This document shows positions 1 through 4,202 of a DNA stretch of 10,060 nt, in pieces; position 1 is the stretch's first letter, and each line of letters opens with the position of its first letter. A program made the translations under genes and the position numbers. Under the pieces are notes generated by a model. That model did no database searches and was not told where the DNA came from. It saw nothing but the letters and a program-made list of their open reading frames with translations. Source of the stretch: Thermoplasmatota archaeon (GTDB taxonomy: Archaea > Thermoplasmatota > Penumbrarchaeia > Penumbrarchaeales > Penumbrarchaeaceae); contig JAUVLN010000047.1 of assembly GCA_030600725.1 (NCBI GenBank), forward strand, positions 1 to 10,060, written 5' to 3'.

Positions 1-174
1 TTTGATCTCCACGGTCTGACCCAGCTTCAACTGCTGTTCTGGAGGGAATAGGATCATGCCGCAGGAGGTCTGGCCCCAGGAGCGGGCCAATTCAAGATCG
101 GTTACCACAGAAAAGACCTCACTCTGACCTGTCTCTATCTCCTCCAAATGCTCCTCAACGCCGGTCGCCCCCAT
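1..174 (-). CDS. Unrecognised protein, N-terminal 58 codons (runs off left edge)
   Basis: The minus strand is open from an upstream in-frame stop near 235-237 to the window edge. The chosen start is the ATG at 174 because a GAGGTG Shine-Dalgarno-like element lies six bases before it; a GTG at 183 is the alternative. The visible peptide begins MGATGVEEHLEEIETGQ and continues with a hydrophobic stretch (SEVFSVVTDLELA) and a possible beta-rich segment (QLKLGQTVEIK). It has one cysteine, no signal peptide and no membrane helix. I do not recognise the family. It is divergent from the mevalonate-pathway gene, with about 200 nt between the two starts. Coding status rests on the open frame, the good ribosome site and an upstream AT-rich box. 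Confidence 0.6.
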   Translation of the reverse strand, partial: MGATGVEEHLEEIETGQSEVFSVVTDLELARSWGQTSCGMILFPPEQQLKLGQTVEIK

Positions 175-236
175 GACGTACACCTCTATCTCGAGAACTG
201 AAAAAAATACCCAGTTGCGCGGGGTACAATGATATC

Positions 237-248
237 ATTTAAAAATAA
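237..248 (-). promoter_or_regulatory. TATA-like box in the divergent intergenic region
   Basis: Read on the minus strand this is TTATTTTTAAAT. If it is the TATA box of the leftward gene, transcription would start near 215 and leave a leader of about 40 nt before the ATG at 174, which fits a gene that has a Shine-Dalgarno-like site. The box is nearly symmetric, so orientation is inferred from the position of the leftward start. The rightward gene has a better placed box at 343-354. Confidence 0.4.
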
Positions 249-342
249 CTTTTCGGTTGCTCTTATGCCCCGGTCCCCCTTGACCGGTTGCGATCCCATC
301 CCGACCGGCACCCCGATATTCGATAAGGGGCGAAGGGAAAAA

Positions 343-354
343 GATAATACTTAT
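343..354 (+). promoter_or_regulatory. TATA-like box for the mevalonate decarboxylase gene
   Basis: GATAATACTTAT is centred about 27 nt before the ATG at 374. That is the archaeal spacing between TATA centre and transcription start, so the mRNA would be leaderless and begin at or next to that ATG. This is the main argument for rejecting the upstream ATG at 356, which lies immediately after the box. Confidence 0.5.
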
Positions 355-373
355 CATGGGTGTAGCTCGATAC

Positions 374-1381
374 ATGAAAGCCTCGGCCATCTCACACCCC
401 AACATCGCTCTGATCAAGTACTGGGGCAGGCAGGACGATGGAGGACGGGGCCTGAACCTCCCCCTTAACGACAGTGTATCGATGACCAAGGAGGGAATAT
501 CGGGCGGGTCCAGGCTGCAGTCTCACACAACGGTTGAGTTTTCAGGTTCGATAGAGAAGGATATGATGGTGCTCGAGGGAAGGGAGATATGCGGGAGGGA
601 GCTGGAGAGGGTTCGCCTTGTCATCGATCCGCTCAGGAAGATTGCGGGCGTGGAATCCCACTTCAGCATCAGATCGGTCAACGATTTTCCCACAGCAGCC
701 GGCCTGGCCTCATCGGCCGCCGGCTTTTCTGCCCTGGCCCTGGCCTCTTCATCGGCTCTTGGGTTGGACCTGACCAGGGAGGAGCTCTCGACCTGGGCGA
801 GGCTCGGCTCCGGGTCCGCCGTGAGGTCACTTCATGGCGGTTTCGTGTACTGGCACAAAGGGTCATCGCACGAGACATCATTTGCGGAGAAGGTGTGCGA
901 GGGCGGATCTTTCCAGCTGAACGCGGTGATCGTGATCGTGAACGAGGGAAGGAAAGGTATCTCCTCGGATATAGGTCACGAACATGCGTATACCAGCCCG
1001 TTCAATGAGATCAGGACCGAACTGTCGCAGAAAGAGGCCTTGCTTGTGAGATCGGCCATACTCGACAACGACCTGAGAACGGTTGGATCGATAGCGGAGA
1101 GAAACTCAAAATACATGCATGCGGTCATGATGACATCGGATATACCCCTCTTCTACTGGCAGGGGGAGACGCTCAAGGTCATCAAGTCCGTCCATGCGAT
1201 GAGGGAGAGAGGTATCGAGGTCTATTTTACGATAGACGCCGGTCCAAACGTTCACTGCCTTTGCAGACCCGAGGATGCTCCCGAGGTTCAGAAGGAGCTG
1301 GAGTGTCAAGATCACGTGCTCCGAACGATCGTAGCAAGGCCGGCGAAAGATCCCCACACGATCGATGAACATCTGTTCTGA
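374..1381 (+). CDS. mvaD: Diphosphomevalonate (or phosphomevalonate) decarboxylase
   Basis: GHMP-superfamily enzyme of the mevalonate pathway, 335 aa from the ATG at 374. The classical family reaction is ATP-dependent decarboxylation of mevalonate 5-diphosphate to isopentenyl diphosphate for isoprenoid ether lipids. Visible signatures are the N-terminal HPNIALIKYWG with Lys15, NLPLNDSVSMT (about 28-38), the phosphate-binding loop FPTAAGLASSAAG (105-117), SGSAVRSLHGGF with Arg151, and FTIDAGPNVH with Asp288. Lys, Arg and Asp at these places are the catalytic set of true decarboxylases; Thermoplasma mevalonate-3-kinase relatives are altered there. A haloarchaeal-type enzyme acting on mevalonate 5-phosphate uses the same fold and cannot be excluded. 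The start at 374 is preferred over 356 because the peptide then begins at the family N-terminus and the TATA spacing fits a leaderless mRNA. Length is typical of the family. Confidence 0.93.
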   Translation: MKASAISHPNIALIKYWGRQDDGGRGLNLPLNDSVSMTKEGISGGSRLQSHTTVEFSGSIEKDMMVLEGREICGRELERVRLVIDPLRKIAGVESHFSIRSVNDFPTAAGLASSAAGFSALALASSSALGLDLTREELSTWARLGSGSAVRSLHGGFVYWHKGSSHETSFAEKVCEGGSFQLNAVIVIVNEGRKGISSDIGHEHAYTSPFNEIRTELSQKEALLVRSAILDNDLRTVGSIAERNSKYMHAVMMTSDIPLFYWQGETLKVIKSVHAMRERGIEVYFTIDAGPNVHCLCRPEDAPEVQKELECQDHVLRTIVARPAKDPHTIDEHLF

Positions 1382-1390
1382 CCTGTCAGG

Positions 1391-1398
1391 ATAAATAT
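1391..1398 (+). promoter_or_regulatory. TATA-like box for the small membrane protein gene
   Basis: ATAAATAT is centred about 29 nt before the ATG at 1424. The spacing fits a leaderless transcript, and no Shine-Dalgarno-like element precedes that ATG. Confidence 0.45.
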
Positions 1399-1423
1399 CT
1401 TCTATCCGTTCGTTGCCTTTGGA

Positions 1424-1660
1424 ATGCTCTCCTCTTCGGCTTTCCAGGGTATGGGTAAGGGGGTCCAGGTGATGCTGGTTACCATACTCGGGACGATAGT
1501 ATTGATCGCATTGTTCAGCTTCGTTCCGGGGATCGTTCTCGATCTTGGATTGGTGGGGTTCTGGTTCGGGATGTTCCCGGGAAACAGCATCGGCTCGATG
1601 GTTGCTTTCATATGGGCCAAACTTACCATCCGGAAATTGATCAGGGAAAAATATGGATGA
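1424..1660 (+). CDS. Small membrane protein with two predicted helices
   Basis: A 78-aa hydrophobic protein of no recognised family. Helix 1 covers about residues 16-36 (VMLVTILGTIVLIALFSFVP). Helix 2 covers about residues 40-65 (LDLGLVGFWFGMFPGN, then SIGSMVAFIWAKL), with Gly/Pro in the middle. It ends in a short positive tail (TIRKLIREKYG), which predicts a cytoplasmic C-terminus. The start at 1424 is supported by a TATA-like box about 29 nt upstream and implies a leaderless mRNA; an internal ATG at 1450 (MGKGVQVML) is possible. It begins 42 nt after the decarboxylase stop but seems to have its own promoter. The hydrophobic pattern makes it a credible gene despite its size. Function unknown. 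Confidence 0.65.
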   Translation: MLSSSAFQGMGKGVQVMLVTILGTIVLIALFSFVPGIVLDLGLVGFWFGMFPGNSIGSMVAFIWAKLTIRKLIREKYG

Positions 1661-1685
1661 GGATATGAGAGTACCTTAACCGAAA

Positions 1686-1697
1686 CACTTTATTATG
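1686..1697 (+). promoter_or_regulatory. Candidate BRE/TATA upstream of the structured RNA
   Basis: A purine-rich CGAAACA segment (1680-1686) directly precedes CTTTATTATG, as in an archaeal BRE plus TATA pair. Predicted transcription start is near 1718-1722, which gives a leader of about 35 nt before the candidate RNA at 1756. No protein start follows at a useful distance, so the promoter would drive non-coding RNA, possibly including the tRNA-Ser. Confidence 0.4.
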
Positions 1698-1752
1698 AAT
1701 CCCTATTTGCCCTCTTGTTAGCATAGTTGTTCTTTCAATCGCTAAAATAAAC

Positions 1753-1777
1753 TCCGCCGGGGTGGCTCAACCTGGTA
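1753..1777 (+). repeat. Direct repeat copy 1: tRNA-Ser 5' end
   Basis: These 25 nt (TCCGCCGGGGTGGCTC, then AACCTGGTA) are identical to 1882-1906, which is three leader bases plus tRNA-Ser nucleotides 1-22 (acceptor 5' strand, bases 8-9, start of the D arm). The copies are offset by 129 nt. Identity stops abruptly after GGTA. No anticodon arm or T arm follows this upstream copy. Confidence 0.9.
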
Positions 1778-1862
1778 TCCCAGGAAAATGAAAGACATTT
1801 TCCGGATCTTCCCCTCTCAAGGAGAGCGTAAGACGGTCCCCGTACCAGGAACCTCACCCGGC
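1756..1862 (+). ncRNA. Candidate structured RNA with a tRNA-Ser-like 5' end
   Basis: A 107-nt segment that folds by hand into a three-way junction. GCCGGG (1756-1761) pairs with CCCGGC (1857-1862). CCTGGTA (1771-1777) pairs with TACCAGG (1843-1849). Inside are hairpin 1, GGAAAATG/CATTTTCC (1783-1790 with 1796-1803), and hairpin 2, CTCTC/GAGAG (1814-1818 with 1822-1826) extended by TCTT/AAGA and GGA/TCC. Its first 22 nt equal the 5' end of the downstream tRNA-Ser, but there is no anticodon stem and no TTCRAAT T loop, so it is not a working tRNA. I do not recognise it as RNase P RNA, SRP RNA or a box C/D or H/ACA RNA. It could be a stable small RNA, a structured 5' leader of the tRNA transcript, or a decayed tRNA fragment. 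The perfect helices are seen; expression is inferred from the TATA-like box upstream. Confidence 0.45.
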
Positions 1863-1870
1863 TATAAACG
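1862..1870 (+). promoter_or_regulatory. TATA-like box of tRNA-Ser
   Basis: CTATAAACG is centred about 20 nt before the first base of the mature tRNA, so transcription would begin within or just upstream of it. The box directly adjoins the last paired base of the candidate upstream RNA at 1862, which means the two transcripts could interfere or be read through. Confidence 0.5.
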
Positions 1871-1881
1871 CCAAAACAACA

Positions 1882-1906
1882 TCCGCCGGGGTGGCTCAAC
1901 CTGGTA
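1882..1906 (+). repeat. Direct repeat copy 2: tRNA-Ser 5' end
   Basis: Identical over 25 nt to 1753-1777. This copy is inside the functional tRNA-Ser gene. Confidence 0.9.
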
Positions 1907-1969
1907 CGGCGACGGTCTCGAAAACCGTTGGGGAAACCCTTGTCGGTTCAAATCCGGCTCCCGGCGCCA
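1885..1969 (+). tRNA. tRNA-Ser (anticodon CGA), CCA encoded
   Basis: Class II tRNA decoding UCG. The acceptor stem GCCGGGG (1885-1891) pairs with TCCCGGC (1959-1965). Discriminator G is at 1966, as usual for Ser, followed by an encoded CCA (1967-1969). The D stem is GCT/GGC. The anticodon stem ACGGT/ACCGT (1912-1916 with 1924-1928) encloses loop CTCGAAA with anticodon CGA at 1919-1921. The long variable arm (1929-1941) has a GGG/CCC stem. The T arm is GTCGG, loop TTCAAAT, CCGGC (1942-1958). Position 26 is G (1911), the base methylated by Trm1, whose gene lies about 0.5 kb downstream. No intron. Its two ends are duplicated upstream and downstream, which is unusual. Confidence 0.97.
1949..1967 (+). 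repeat. Direct repeat copy A: tRNA-Ser 3' end
   Basis: These 19 nt (CAAATCCGGCTCCCGGCGC) run from the T loop through the acceptor 3' strand and discriminator. They are repeated exactly at 2103-2121 and, over 18 nt shifted slightly 5', in inverted form at 2012-2029. The 3' end of a tRNA gene is a common integration target in archaea. Confidence 0.9.
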
Positions 1970-1987
1970 TATTCTATTGGTTTAGTC

Positions 1988-2012
1988 GACATTTTATTGA
2001 AAATAGAATGTC
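1988..2012 (+). repeat. Short inverted repeat after the tRNA
   Basis: GACATT, T, TATT pairs with AATA, G, AATGTC around a GAA loop: ten Watson-Crick pairs plus one U-G pair. It directly abuts the longer palindrome that starts at 2012. No T-tract follows, so it is not an obvious terminator. It could be a processing structure or the edge of the inserted element. Confidence 0.5.
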
Positions 2013-2117
2013 GGGAGCCGGATTTGAACTTGTTGTTGTAAGGTTCGTGTTTCTTTATCGCGAACCTTACAACCGCGCACAATCCTCTGGATTGCTGCAG
2101 CGCAAATCCGGCTCCCG
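2012..2117 (+). repeat. tRNA-end-derived palindromic element (three-way-junction fold)
   Basis: Perfect 15-bp terminal inverted repeats, CGGGAGCCGGATTTG (2012-2026) and its reverse complement (2103-2117), are both copies of the tRNA-Ser 3' end. Inside are a perfect 13-bp hairpin, GTTGTAAGGTTCG/CGAACCTTACAAC (2035-2047 with 2061-2073, 13-nt loop), and a second hairpin CAATCC/GGATTG (2080-2085 with 2089-2094) extended by GCGC/GCGC. The folded form is possible on either strand. The T arm is consumed by the long outer helix, so this is not a tRNA. It could be a small mobile or palindromic unit, an att-like remnant, or a small RNA gene. I do not recognise a known family. Confidence 0.75.
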
Positions 2118-2121
2118 GCGC
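2103..2121 (+). repeat. Direct repeat copy B: tRNA-Ser 3' end without CCA
   Basis: Exact 19-nt copy of 1949-1967, offset 154 nt. After the shared bases the sequence continues CTTATT instead of completing CCA. It also forms the right arm of the palindrome at 2012-2117. Confidence 0.9.
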
Positions 2122-2149
2122 TTATTTTTATCTAATCAAAGGGAGCCGG
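2108..2149 (+). terminator. Possible terminator: hairpin with internal T-rich tract
   Basis: CCGGCTCCC (2108-2116) pairs with GGGAGCCGG (2141-2149). The intervening 24 nt contain CTTATTTTTATCT, a pyrimidine-rich run of the kind that ends archaeal transcripts. It lies between the rightward RNA region and the convergent leftward wHTH/trm1 genes, where a terminator is expected. GGGAGCCGG is a fourth, inverted copy of the tRNA acceptor motif. The pairing is seen; the terminator role is inferred. Confidence 0.35.
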
Positions 2150-2171
2150 GAAGGGATCATTAAAGATCAGA

Positions 2172-2504
2172 TCAAGCATACATCATATCATCGTGATCGT
2201 CTCGAAGCAGATCCTCCTTCGCTTTCCTCTTCTTCTTACTCTTCTTCTTGTGCTTGACCGCCTTCCTCTGGGTATCATCCCTGCCTATGAACGTGAAGTC
2301 GAACCTTCTCATCCGAATGAATGTTCTATCACTCAGGGTCTCAAGAGCGACCCATCCCCTCTGTTCCATCGCCTTGACCGCCCTCTGAACGGACCTTAAC
2401 GGCAGTTTCAGCTCAACTGCAACCTCCCCGATATCGATAGGGTATCTCTCGAGGAGGACCTTCAGGATCTTCGCATCGATGGAATTCGCCTTGACCTGGA
2501 CCAT
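2172..2504 (-). CDS. Small winged-helix DNA/RNA-binding protein with basic tail
   Basis: 110 aa. Residues about 8-65 read as a winged helix-turn-helix: SIDAKILKVLLERYP (helix 1), IDIGEVAVELKL (helix 2), PLRSVQRAVKAMEQRGWV (recognition helix), then a wing (ALETLSDRTFIRMRR). Residues about 83-95 are nearly all Lys/Arg (KHKKKSKKKRKAK), followed by an acidic end (EDLLRDDHDD). The ATG at 2504 overlaps the trm1 stop by one base and has GGAGG upstream; GTG at 2507 is an alternative. The overlap predicts translational coupling with trm1. The fold suggests nucleic-acid binding and the tail non-specific RNA or DNA contact. A role as a regulator of this cluster or in RNA metabolism is a guess. It is convergent with the tRNA region. 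Confidence 0.82.
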   Translation of the reverse strand: MVQVKANSIDAKILKVLLERYPIDIGEVAVELKLPLRSVQRAVKAMEQRGWVALETLSDRTFIRMRRFDFTFIGRDDTQRKAVKHKKKSKKKRKAKEDLLRDDHDDMMYA

Positions 2505-3685
2505 CACTCCCCCTCCACAATATCTATGAAGGTCCTCTTGAAAACCTTCCAGGATGCGTCCGTCTTTACGAGGATCGGAGAGAACCTGCTCCTGCTGACA
2601 CCGAACCCCTTCGCTTTCAGGGCCCCCATCAACGATGAGATCCGTGGAGGGGACATCCGGAGAATGCTTGCAACAGCATTCGTATCATATCCGCCGGGAG
2701 GTAGCCCGTTCTCGGAAAGTGCCGTCTCAAGCATGGACCTGATATGTTTGTGTGTTTCCATGTAGGTGAACCTCTCTCCTTTTGTTGCCCCCAGCATATC
2801 GGTGACCATCTCTCTATCCTCCAGAGGGCCTACCCAGATAGGCCCTATCACCTTTCGGCCCCCGTCCACGCTCCTGATCTCCTCCAGTCTGTGGATGACC
2901 TCGACGTATCCGTTTCCGTCCAGCAGGATATAACCGACGTTCTTCAACGATCCATCCGTACGGCCAGCACCACGCCCAAGTTTGACGTACCCCCGGACGA
3001 AGTGGTCGGAGGTGTAGAAGAAAAGGGGGCTGACCGACCTCTCCAATGACGCTGCGGTCCTTGCCAGGTTCCCCAAAAGCGCCCTGCATGAGAGCTCATG
3101 CTGGAAGTCGGTTCGGTGCAGGGCTGTATCATATCTTCTCCTCGCCACTCTTGGTATGGATCCGGTCAGAGCCGCCGTATCAGTTGCCGTAACGGCCAGA
3201 ACGCCGCCGTTCAAGAGTGAGGATATCGCATTCCTGATGAATGGTACCGGTGAGCCGAAGGGGTCCACATCGACATACGAATACCTGTTCCTGACAAGAT
3301 GGCCGTTCAGCTCCTCCCTGAGAAAATCCACATTCACGCCGTTTGCGGCACAACCCTCACAGGCGGTCCTGATCGATCCTTCATCGATATCGATGCCCCT
3401 GATGGTCACCTCTCCGGAGTTGGTCAGTTCCCTGGCGAACCTAAGGGCCCTTATCCCGGATCCGCAAAGGCCGTCAAGGATGGAGACGGATCTCCCAGGC
3501 AGGCGTCCCCCCTCCAACAACGTATTGACAAGGATGATGGAGAGGTCCCTGTTGTTCACCATGGCCGGATTGTAGAACACTCCACCCCTGACACCTGGTC
3601 CCTTGTACCCGCCCGTAGGGGCCACATCCAGGACCACCTTTCCCTCTGTTATCCTCACGGTTGACCCGTCTTCGATTTTCGGCAT
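2504..3685 (-). CDS. trm1: tRNA (guanine26-N2)-dimethyltransferase Trm1
   Basis: 393 aa, normal for archaeal Trm1, which uses S-adenosylmethionine to make m2G and m2,2G at position 26 of many tRNAs in the cytoplasm. Visible motifs: the N-terminal VTEGKV-like segment (RITEGKVVLD, 11-20), FYNP (37-40), SAM-binding ILDGLCGSGIRALRFA (69-84), acidic ribose-binding GIDID (97-101), catalytic DVDPFGSPVPF (139-149), and VTATDTAALTG (165-175). The C-terminal domain (about 250-393) contains GPIWVGPLED, matching the conserved GPLWxGPL region. The paired cysteines that some family members carry just before it are absent. The start at 3685 lies about 31 nt after a TATA-like box, so the mRNA is nearly leaderless. 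It is followed directly by the overlapping winged-helix gene. The tRNA-Ser in this window has the substrate base G26. Confidence 0.96.
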   Translation of the reverse strand: MPKIEDGSTVRITEGKVVLDVAPTGGYKGPGVRGGVFYNPAMVNNRDLSIILVNTLLEGGRLPGRSVSILDGLCGSGIRALRFARELTNSGEVTIRGIDIDEGSIRTACEGCAANGVNVDFLREELNGHLVRNRYSYVDVDPFGSPVPFIRNAISSLLNGGVLAVTATDTAALTGSIPRVARRRYDTALHRTDFQHELSCRALLGNLARTAASLERSVSPLFFYTSDHFVRGYVKLGRGAGRTDGSLKNVGYILLDGNGYVEVIHRLEEIRSVDGGRKVIGPIWVGPLEDREMVTDMLGATKGERFTYMETHKHIRSMLETALSENGLPPGGYDTNAVASILRMSPPRISSLMGALKAKGFGVSRSRFSPILVKTDASWKVFKRTFIDIVEGE

Positions 3686-3711
3686 GGCTGGCCCTTATCA
3701 TATTCAATGGG

Positions 3712-3720
3712 GTTTTTAAG
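3712..3720 (-). promoter_or_regulatory. TATA-like box of trm1
   Basis: On the minus strand this reads CTTAAAAAC, centred about 31 nt before the trm1 ATG at 3685. It lies between the TFS stop and trm1, so trm1 probably has its own promoter although TFS is upstream on the same strand. Confidence 0.5.
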
Positions 3721-3734
3721 GCTATCCCCGGTCC

Positions 3735-4046
3735 TTATGAATACTCTCTCCAGGTGTTCTTGCACTTGGTACATCTGTAGAACCTGGTGGTCGCCTCGTC
3801 CGCGGATCTGGTCTGCCTGAGGTGCCAGTATGCGCCAACATTCTCGCATTTCTCGCATATTACCGACTTATCAATTGGCATTGTGTCCAGATCCTCGAAG
3901 ACCGGTACATCCTTGAGATCCTTCTCAAGTTCGCGAAGCTGGGTATTTGCCATTTTTTCATCCAGATCCTTGATGTAACCGCATCTGAAGCATTTCATCT
4001 GCTCTCCGTCTGGTCTCAAAAGGGACTTACACTGTGGACAGAACAT
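3735..4046 (-). CDS. tfs: Transcription factor S (TFS; TFIIS-like, RpoM family)
   Basis: 103 aa, the usual size. TFS enters the RNA polymerase secondary channel and stimulates cleavage of backtracked RNA. The N-terminal zinc ribbon has Cys3, Cys6, Cys19 and Cys22 (FCPQCKSLL, then CFRCGY). A variable linker covers about 25-60. The C-terminal zinc ribbon has Cys64, Cys67, Cys92 and Cys95 with the signature QTRSADEATTRFYRC; Asp83-Glu84 is the catalytic acidic pair at the hairpin tip. The start at 4046 is chosen because archaeal TFS proteins begin one or two residues before the first Cys and a GGTG element precedes it. An upstream in-frame ATG at 4079 would add 11 unusual residues and lies too close to the TATA-like box. 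All eight ligands are present, so the protein should be active. Confidence 0.95.
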   Translation of the reverse strand: MFCPQCKSLLRPDGEQMKCFRCGYIKDLDEKMANTQLRELEKDLKDVPVFEDLDTMPIDKSVICEKCENVGAYWHLRQTRSADEATTRFYRCTKCKNTWREYS

Positions 4047-4088
4047 GGTGACACCGTATCTCTTGCTATTATGGTCCATATCGCGATA

Positions 4089-4099
4089 GTTTTTAAACG
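4089..4099 (-). promoter_or_regulatory. TATA-like box of the TFS gene
   Basis: The minus strand reads CGTTTAAAAAC around this position. Its centre is about 48 nt before the ATG at 4046, so transcription would start near 4067 and give a leader of about 20 nt with a weak GGTG ribosome site. The spacing argues against the ATG at 4079. Confidence 0.5.
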
Positions 4100-4151
4100 T
4101 TTTCGTTGCCGGAAAATGGGATATCCGTCGGATATGATGGTGTCGGGGTGA

Positions 4152-4166
4152 AGATAATATAATAAA
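4152..4166 (+). promoter_or_regulatory. TATA-like box of the zinc-ribbon gene pair
   Basis: GATAATATAATAAAA is a strong AT-rich box. The predicted start is near 4182, about 20 nt before the ATG at 4203, with GGAG at 4191-4194 as ribosome site. It is divergent from the TFS promoter. Confidence 0.5.
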
Positions 4167-4202
4167 AGGTCAATGCGTCCTCATCACGCAGGAGCCAATG
4201 AG

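Noticed and set aside
356..373. Upstream ATG as the start of the decarboxylase
   Set aside because: It directly follows the TATA-like box, so it would be upstream of the expected transcription start, and it adds six residues before the family N-terminus.
1756..1862. Box C/D or H/ACA guide RNA
   Set aside because: I found no RTGATGA/CTGA box pair, and no ACA three bases from the 3' end of a pseudouridylation-pocket hairpin.
2012..2121. Second tRNA gene in the palindromic element, on either strand
   Set aside because: A T-loop-like TTCAAAT is present on the minus strand, but its stem partner (ACAAG against CCGGC) does not pair, and there is no proper D arm or anticodon arm; the long 15-bp helix consumes the acceptor and T-arm bases.
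1788..2163. Two overlapping plus-strand open frames (65 and 90 codons)
   Set aside because: They run through the candidate RNA, the tRNA-Ser and the palindrome; the translations are low-complexity basic peptides with no ribosome site. They are by-products of the RNA genes.
1700..2170. CRISPR array
   Set aside because: The repeats are few, alternate in orientation, are irregularly spaced and derive from a tRNA; no regular repeat-spacer pattern exists here or elsewhere in the window.
3156..3664. Plus-strand frames of 121-139 codons opposite trm1
   Set aside because: They lie fully within the well-supported trm1 gene, whose conserved SAM and DPFG motifs are on the other strand.
4047..4079. Upstream ATG as the start of TFS
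   Set aside because: Eleven extra residues are atypical for TFS, and the codon is only about 15 nt from the TATA-like box centre.
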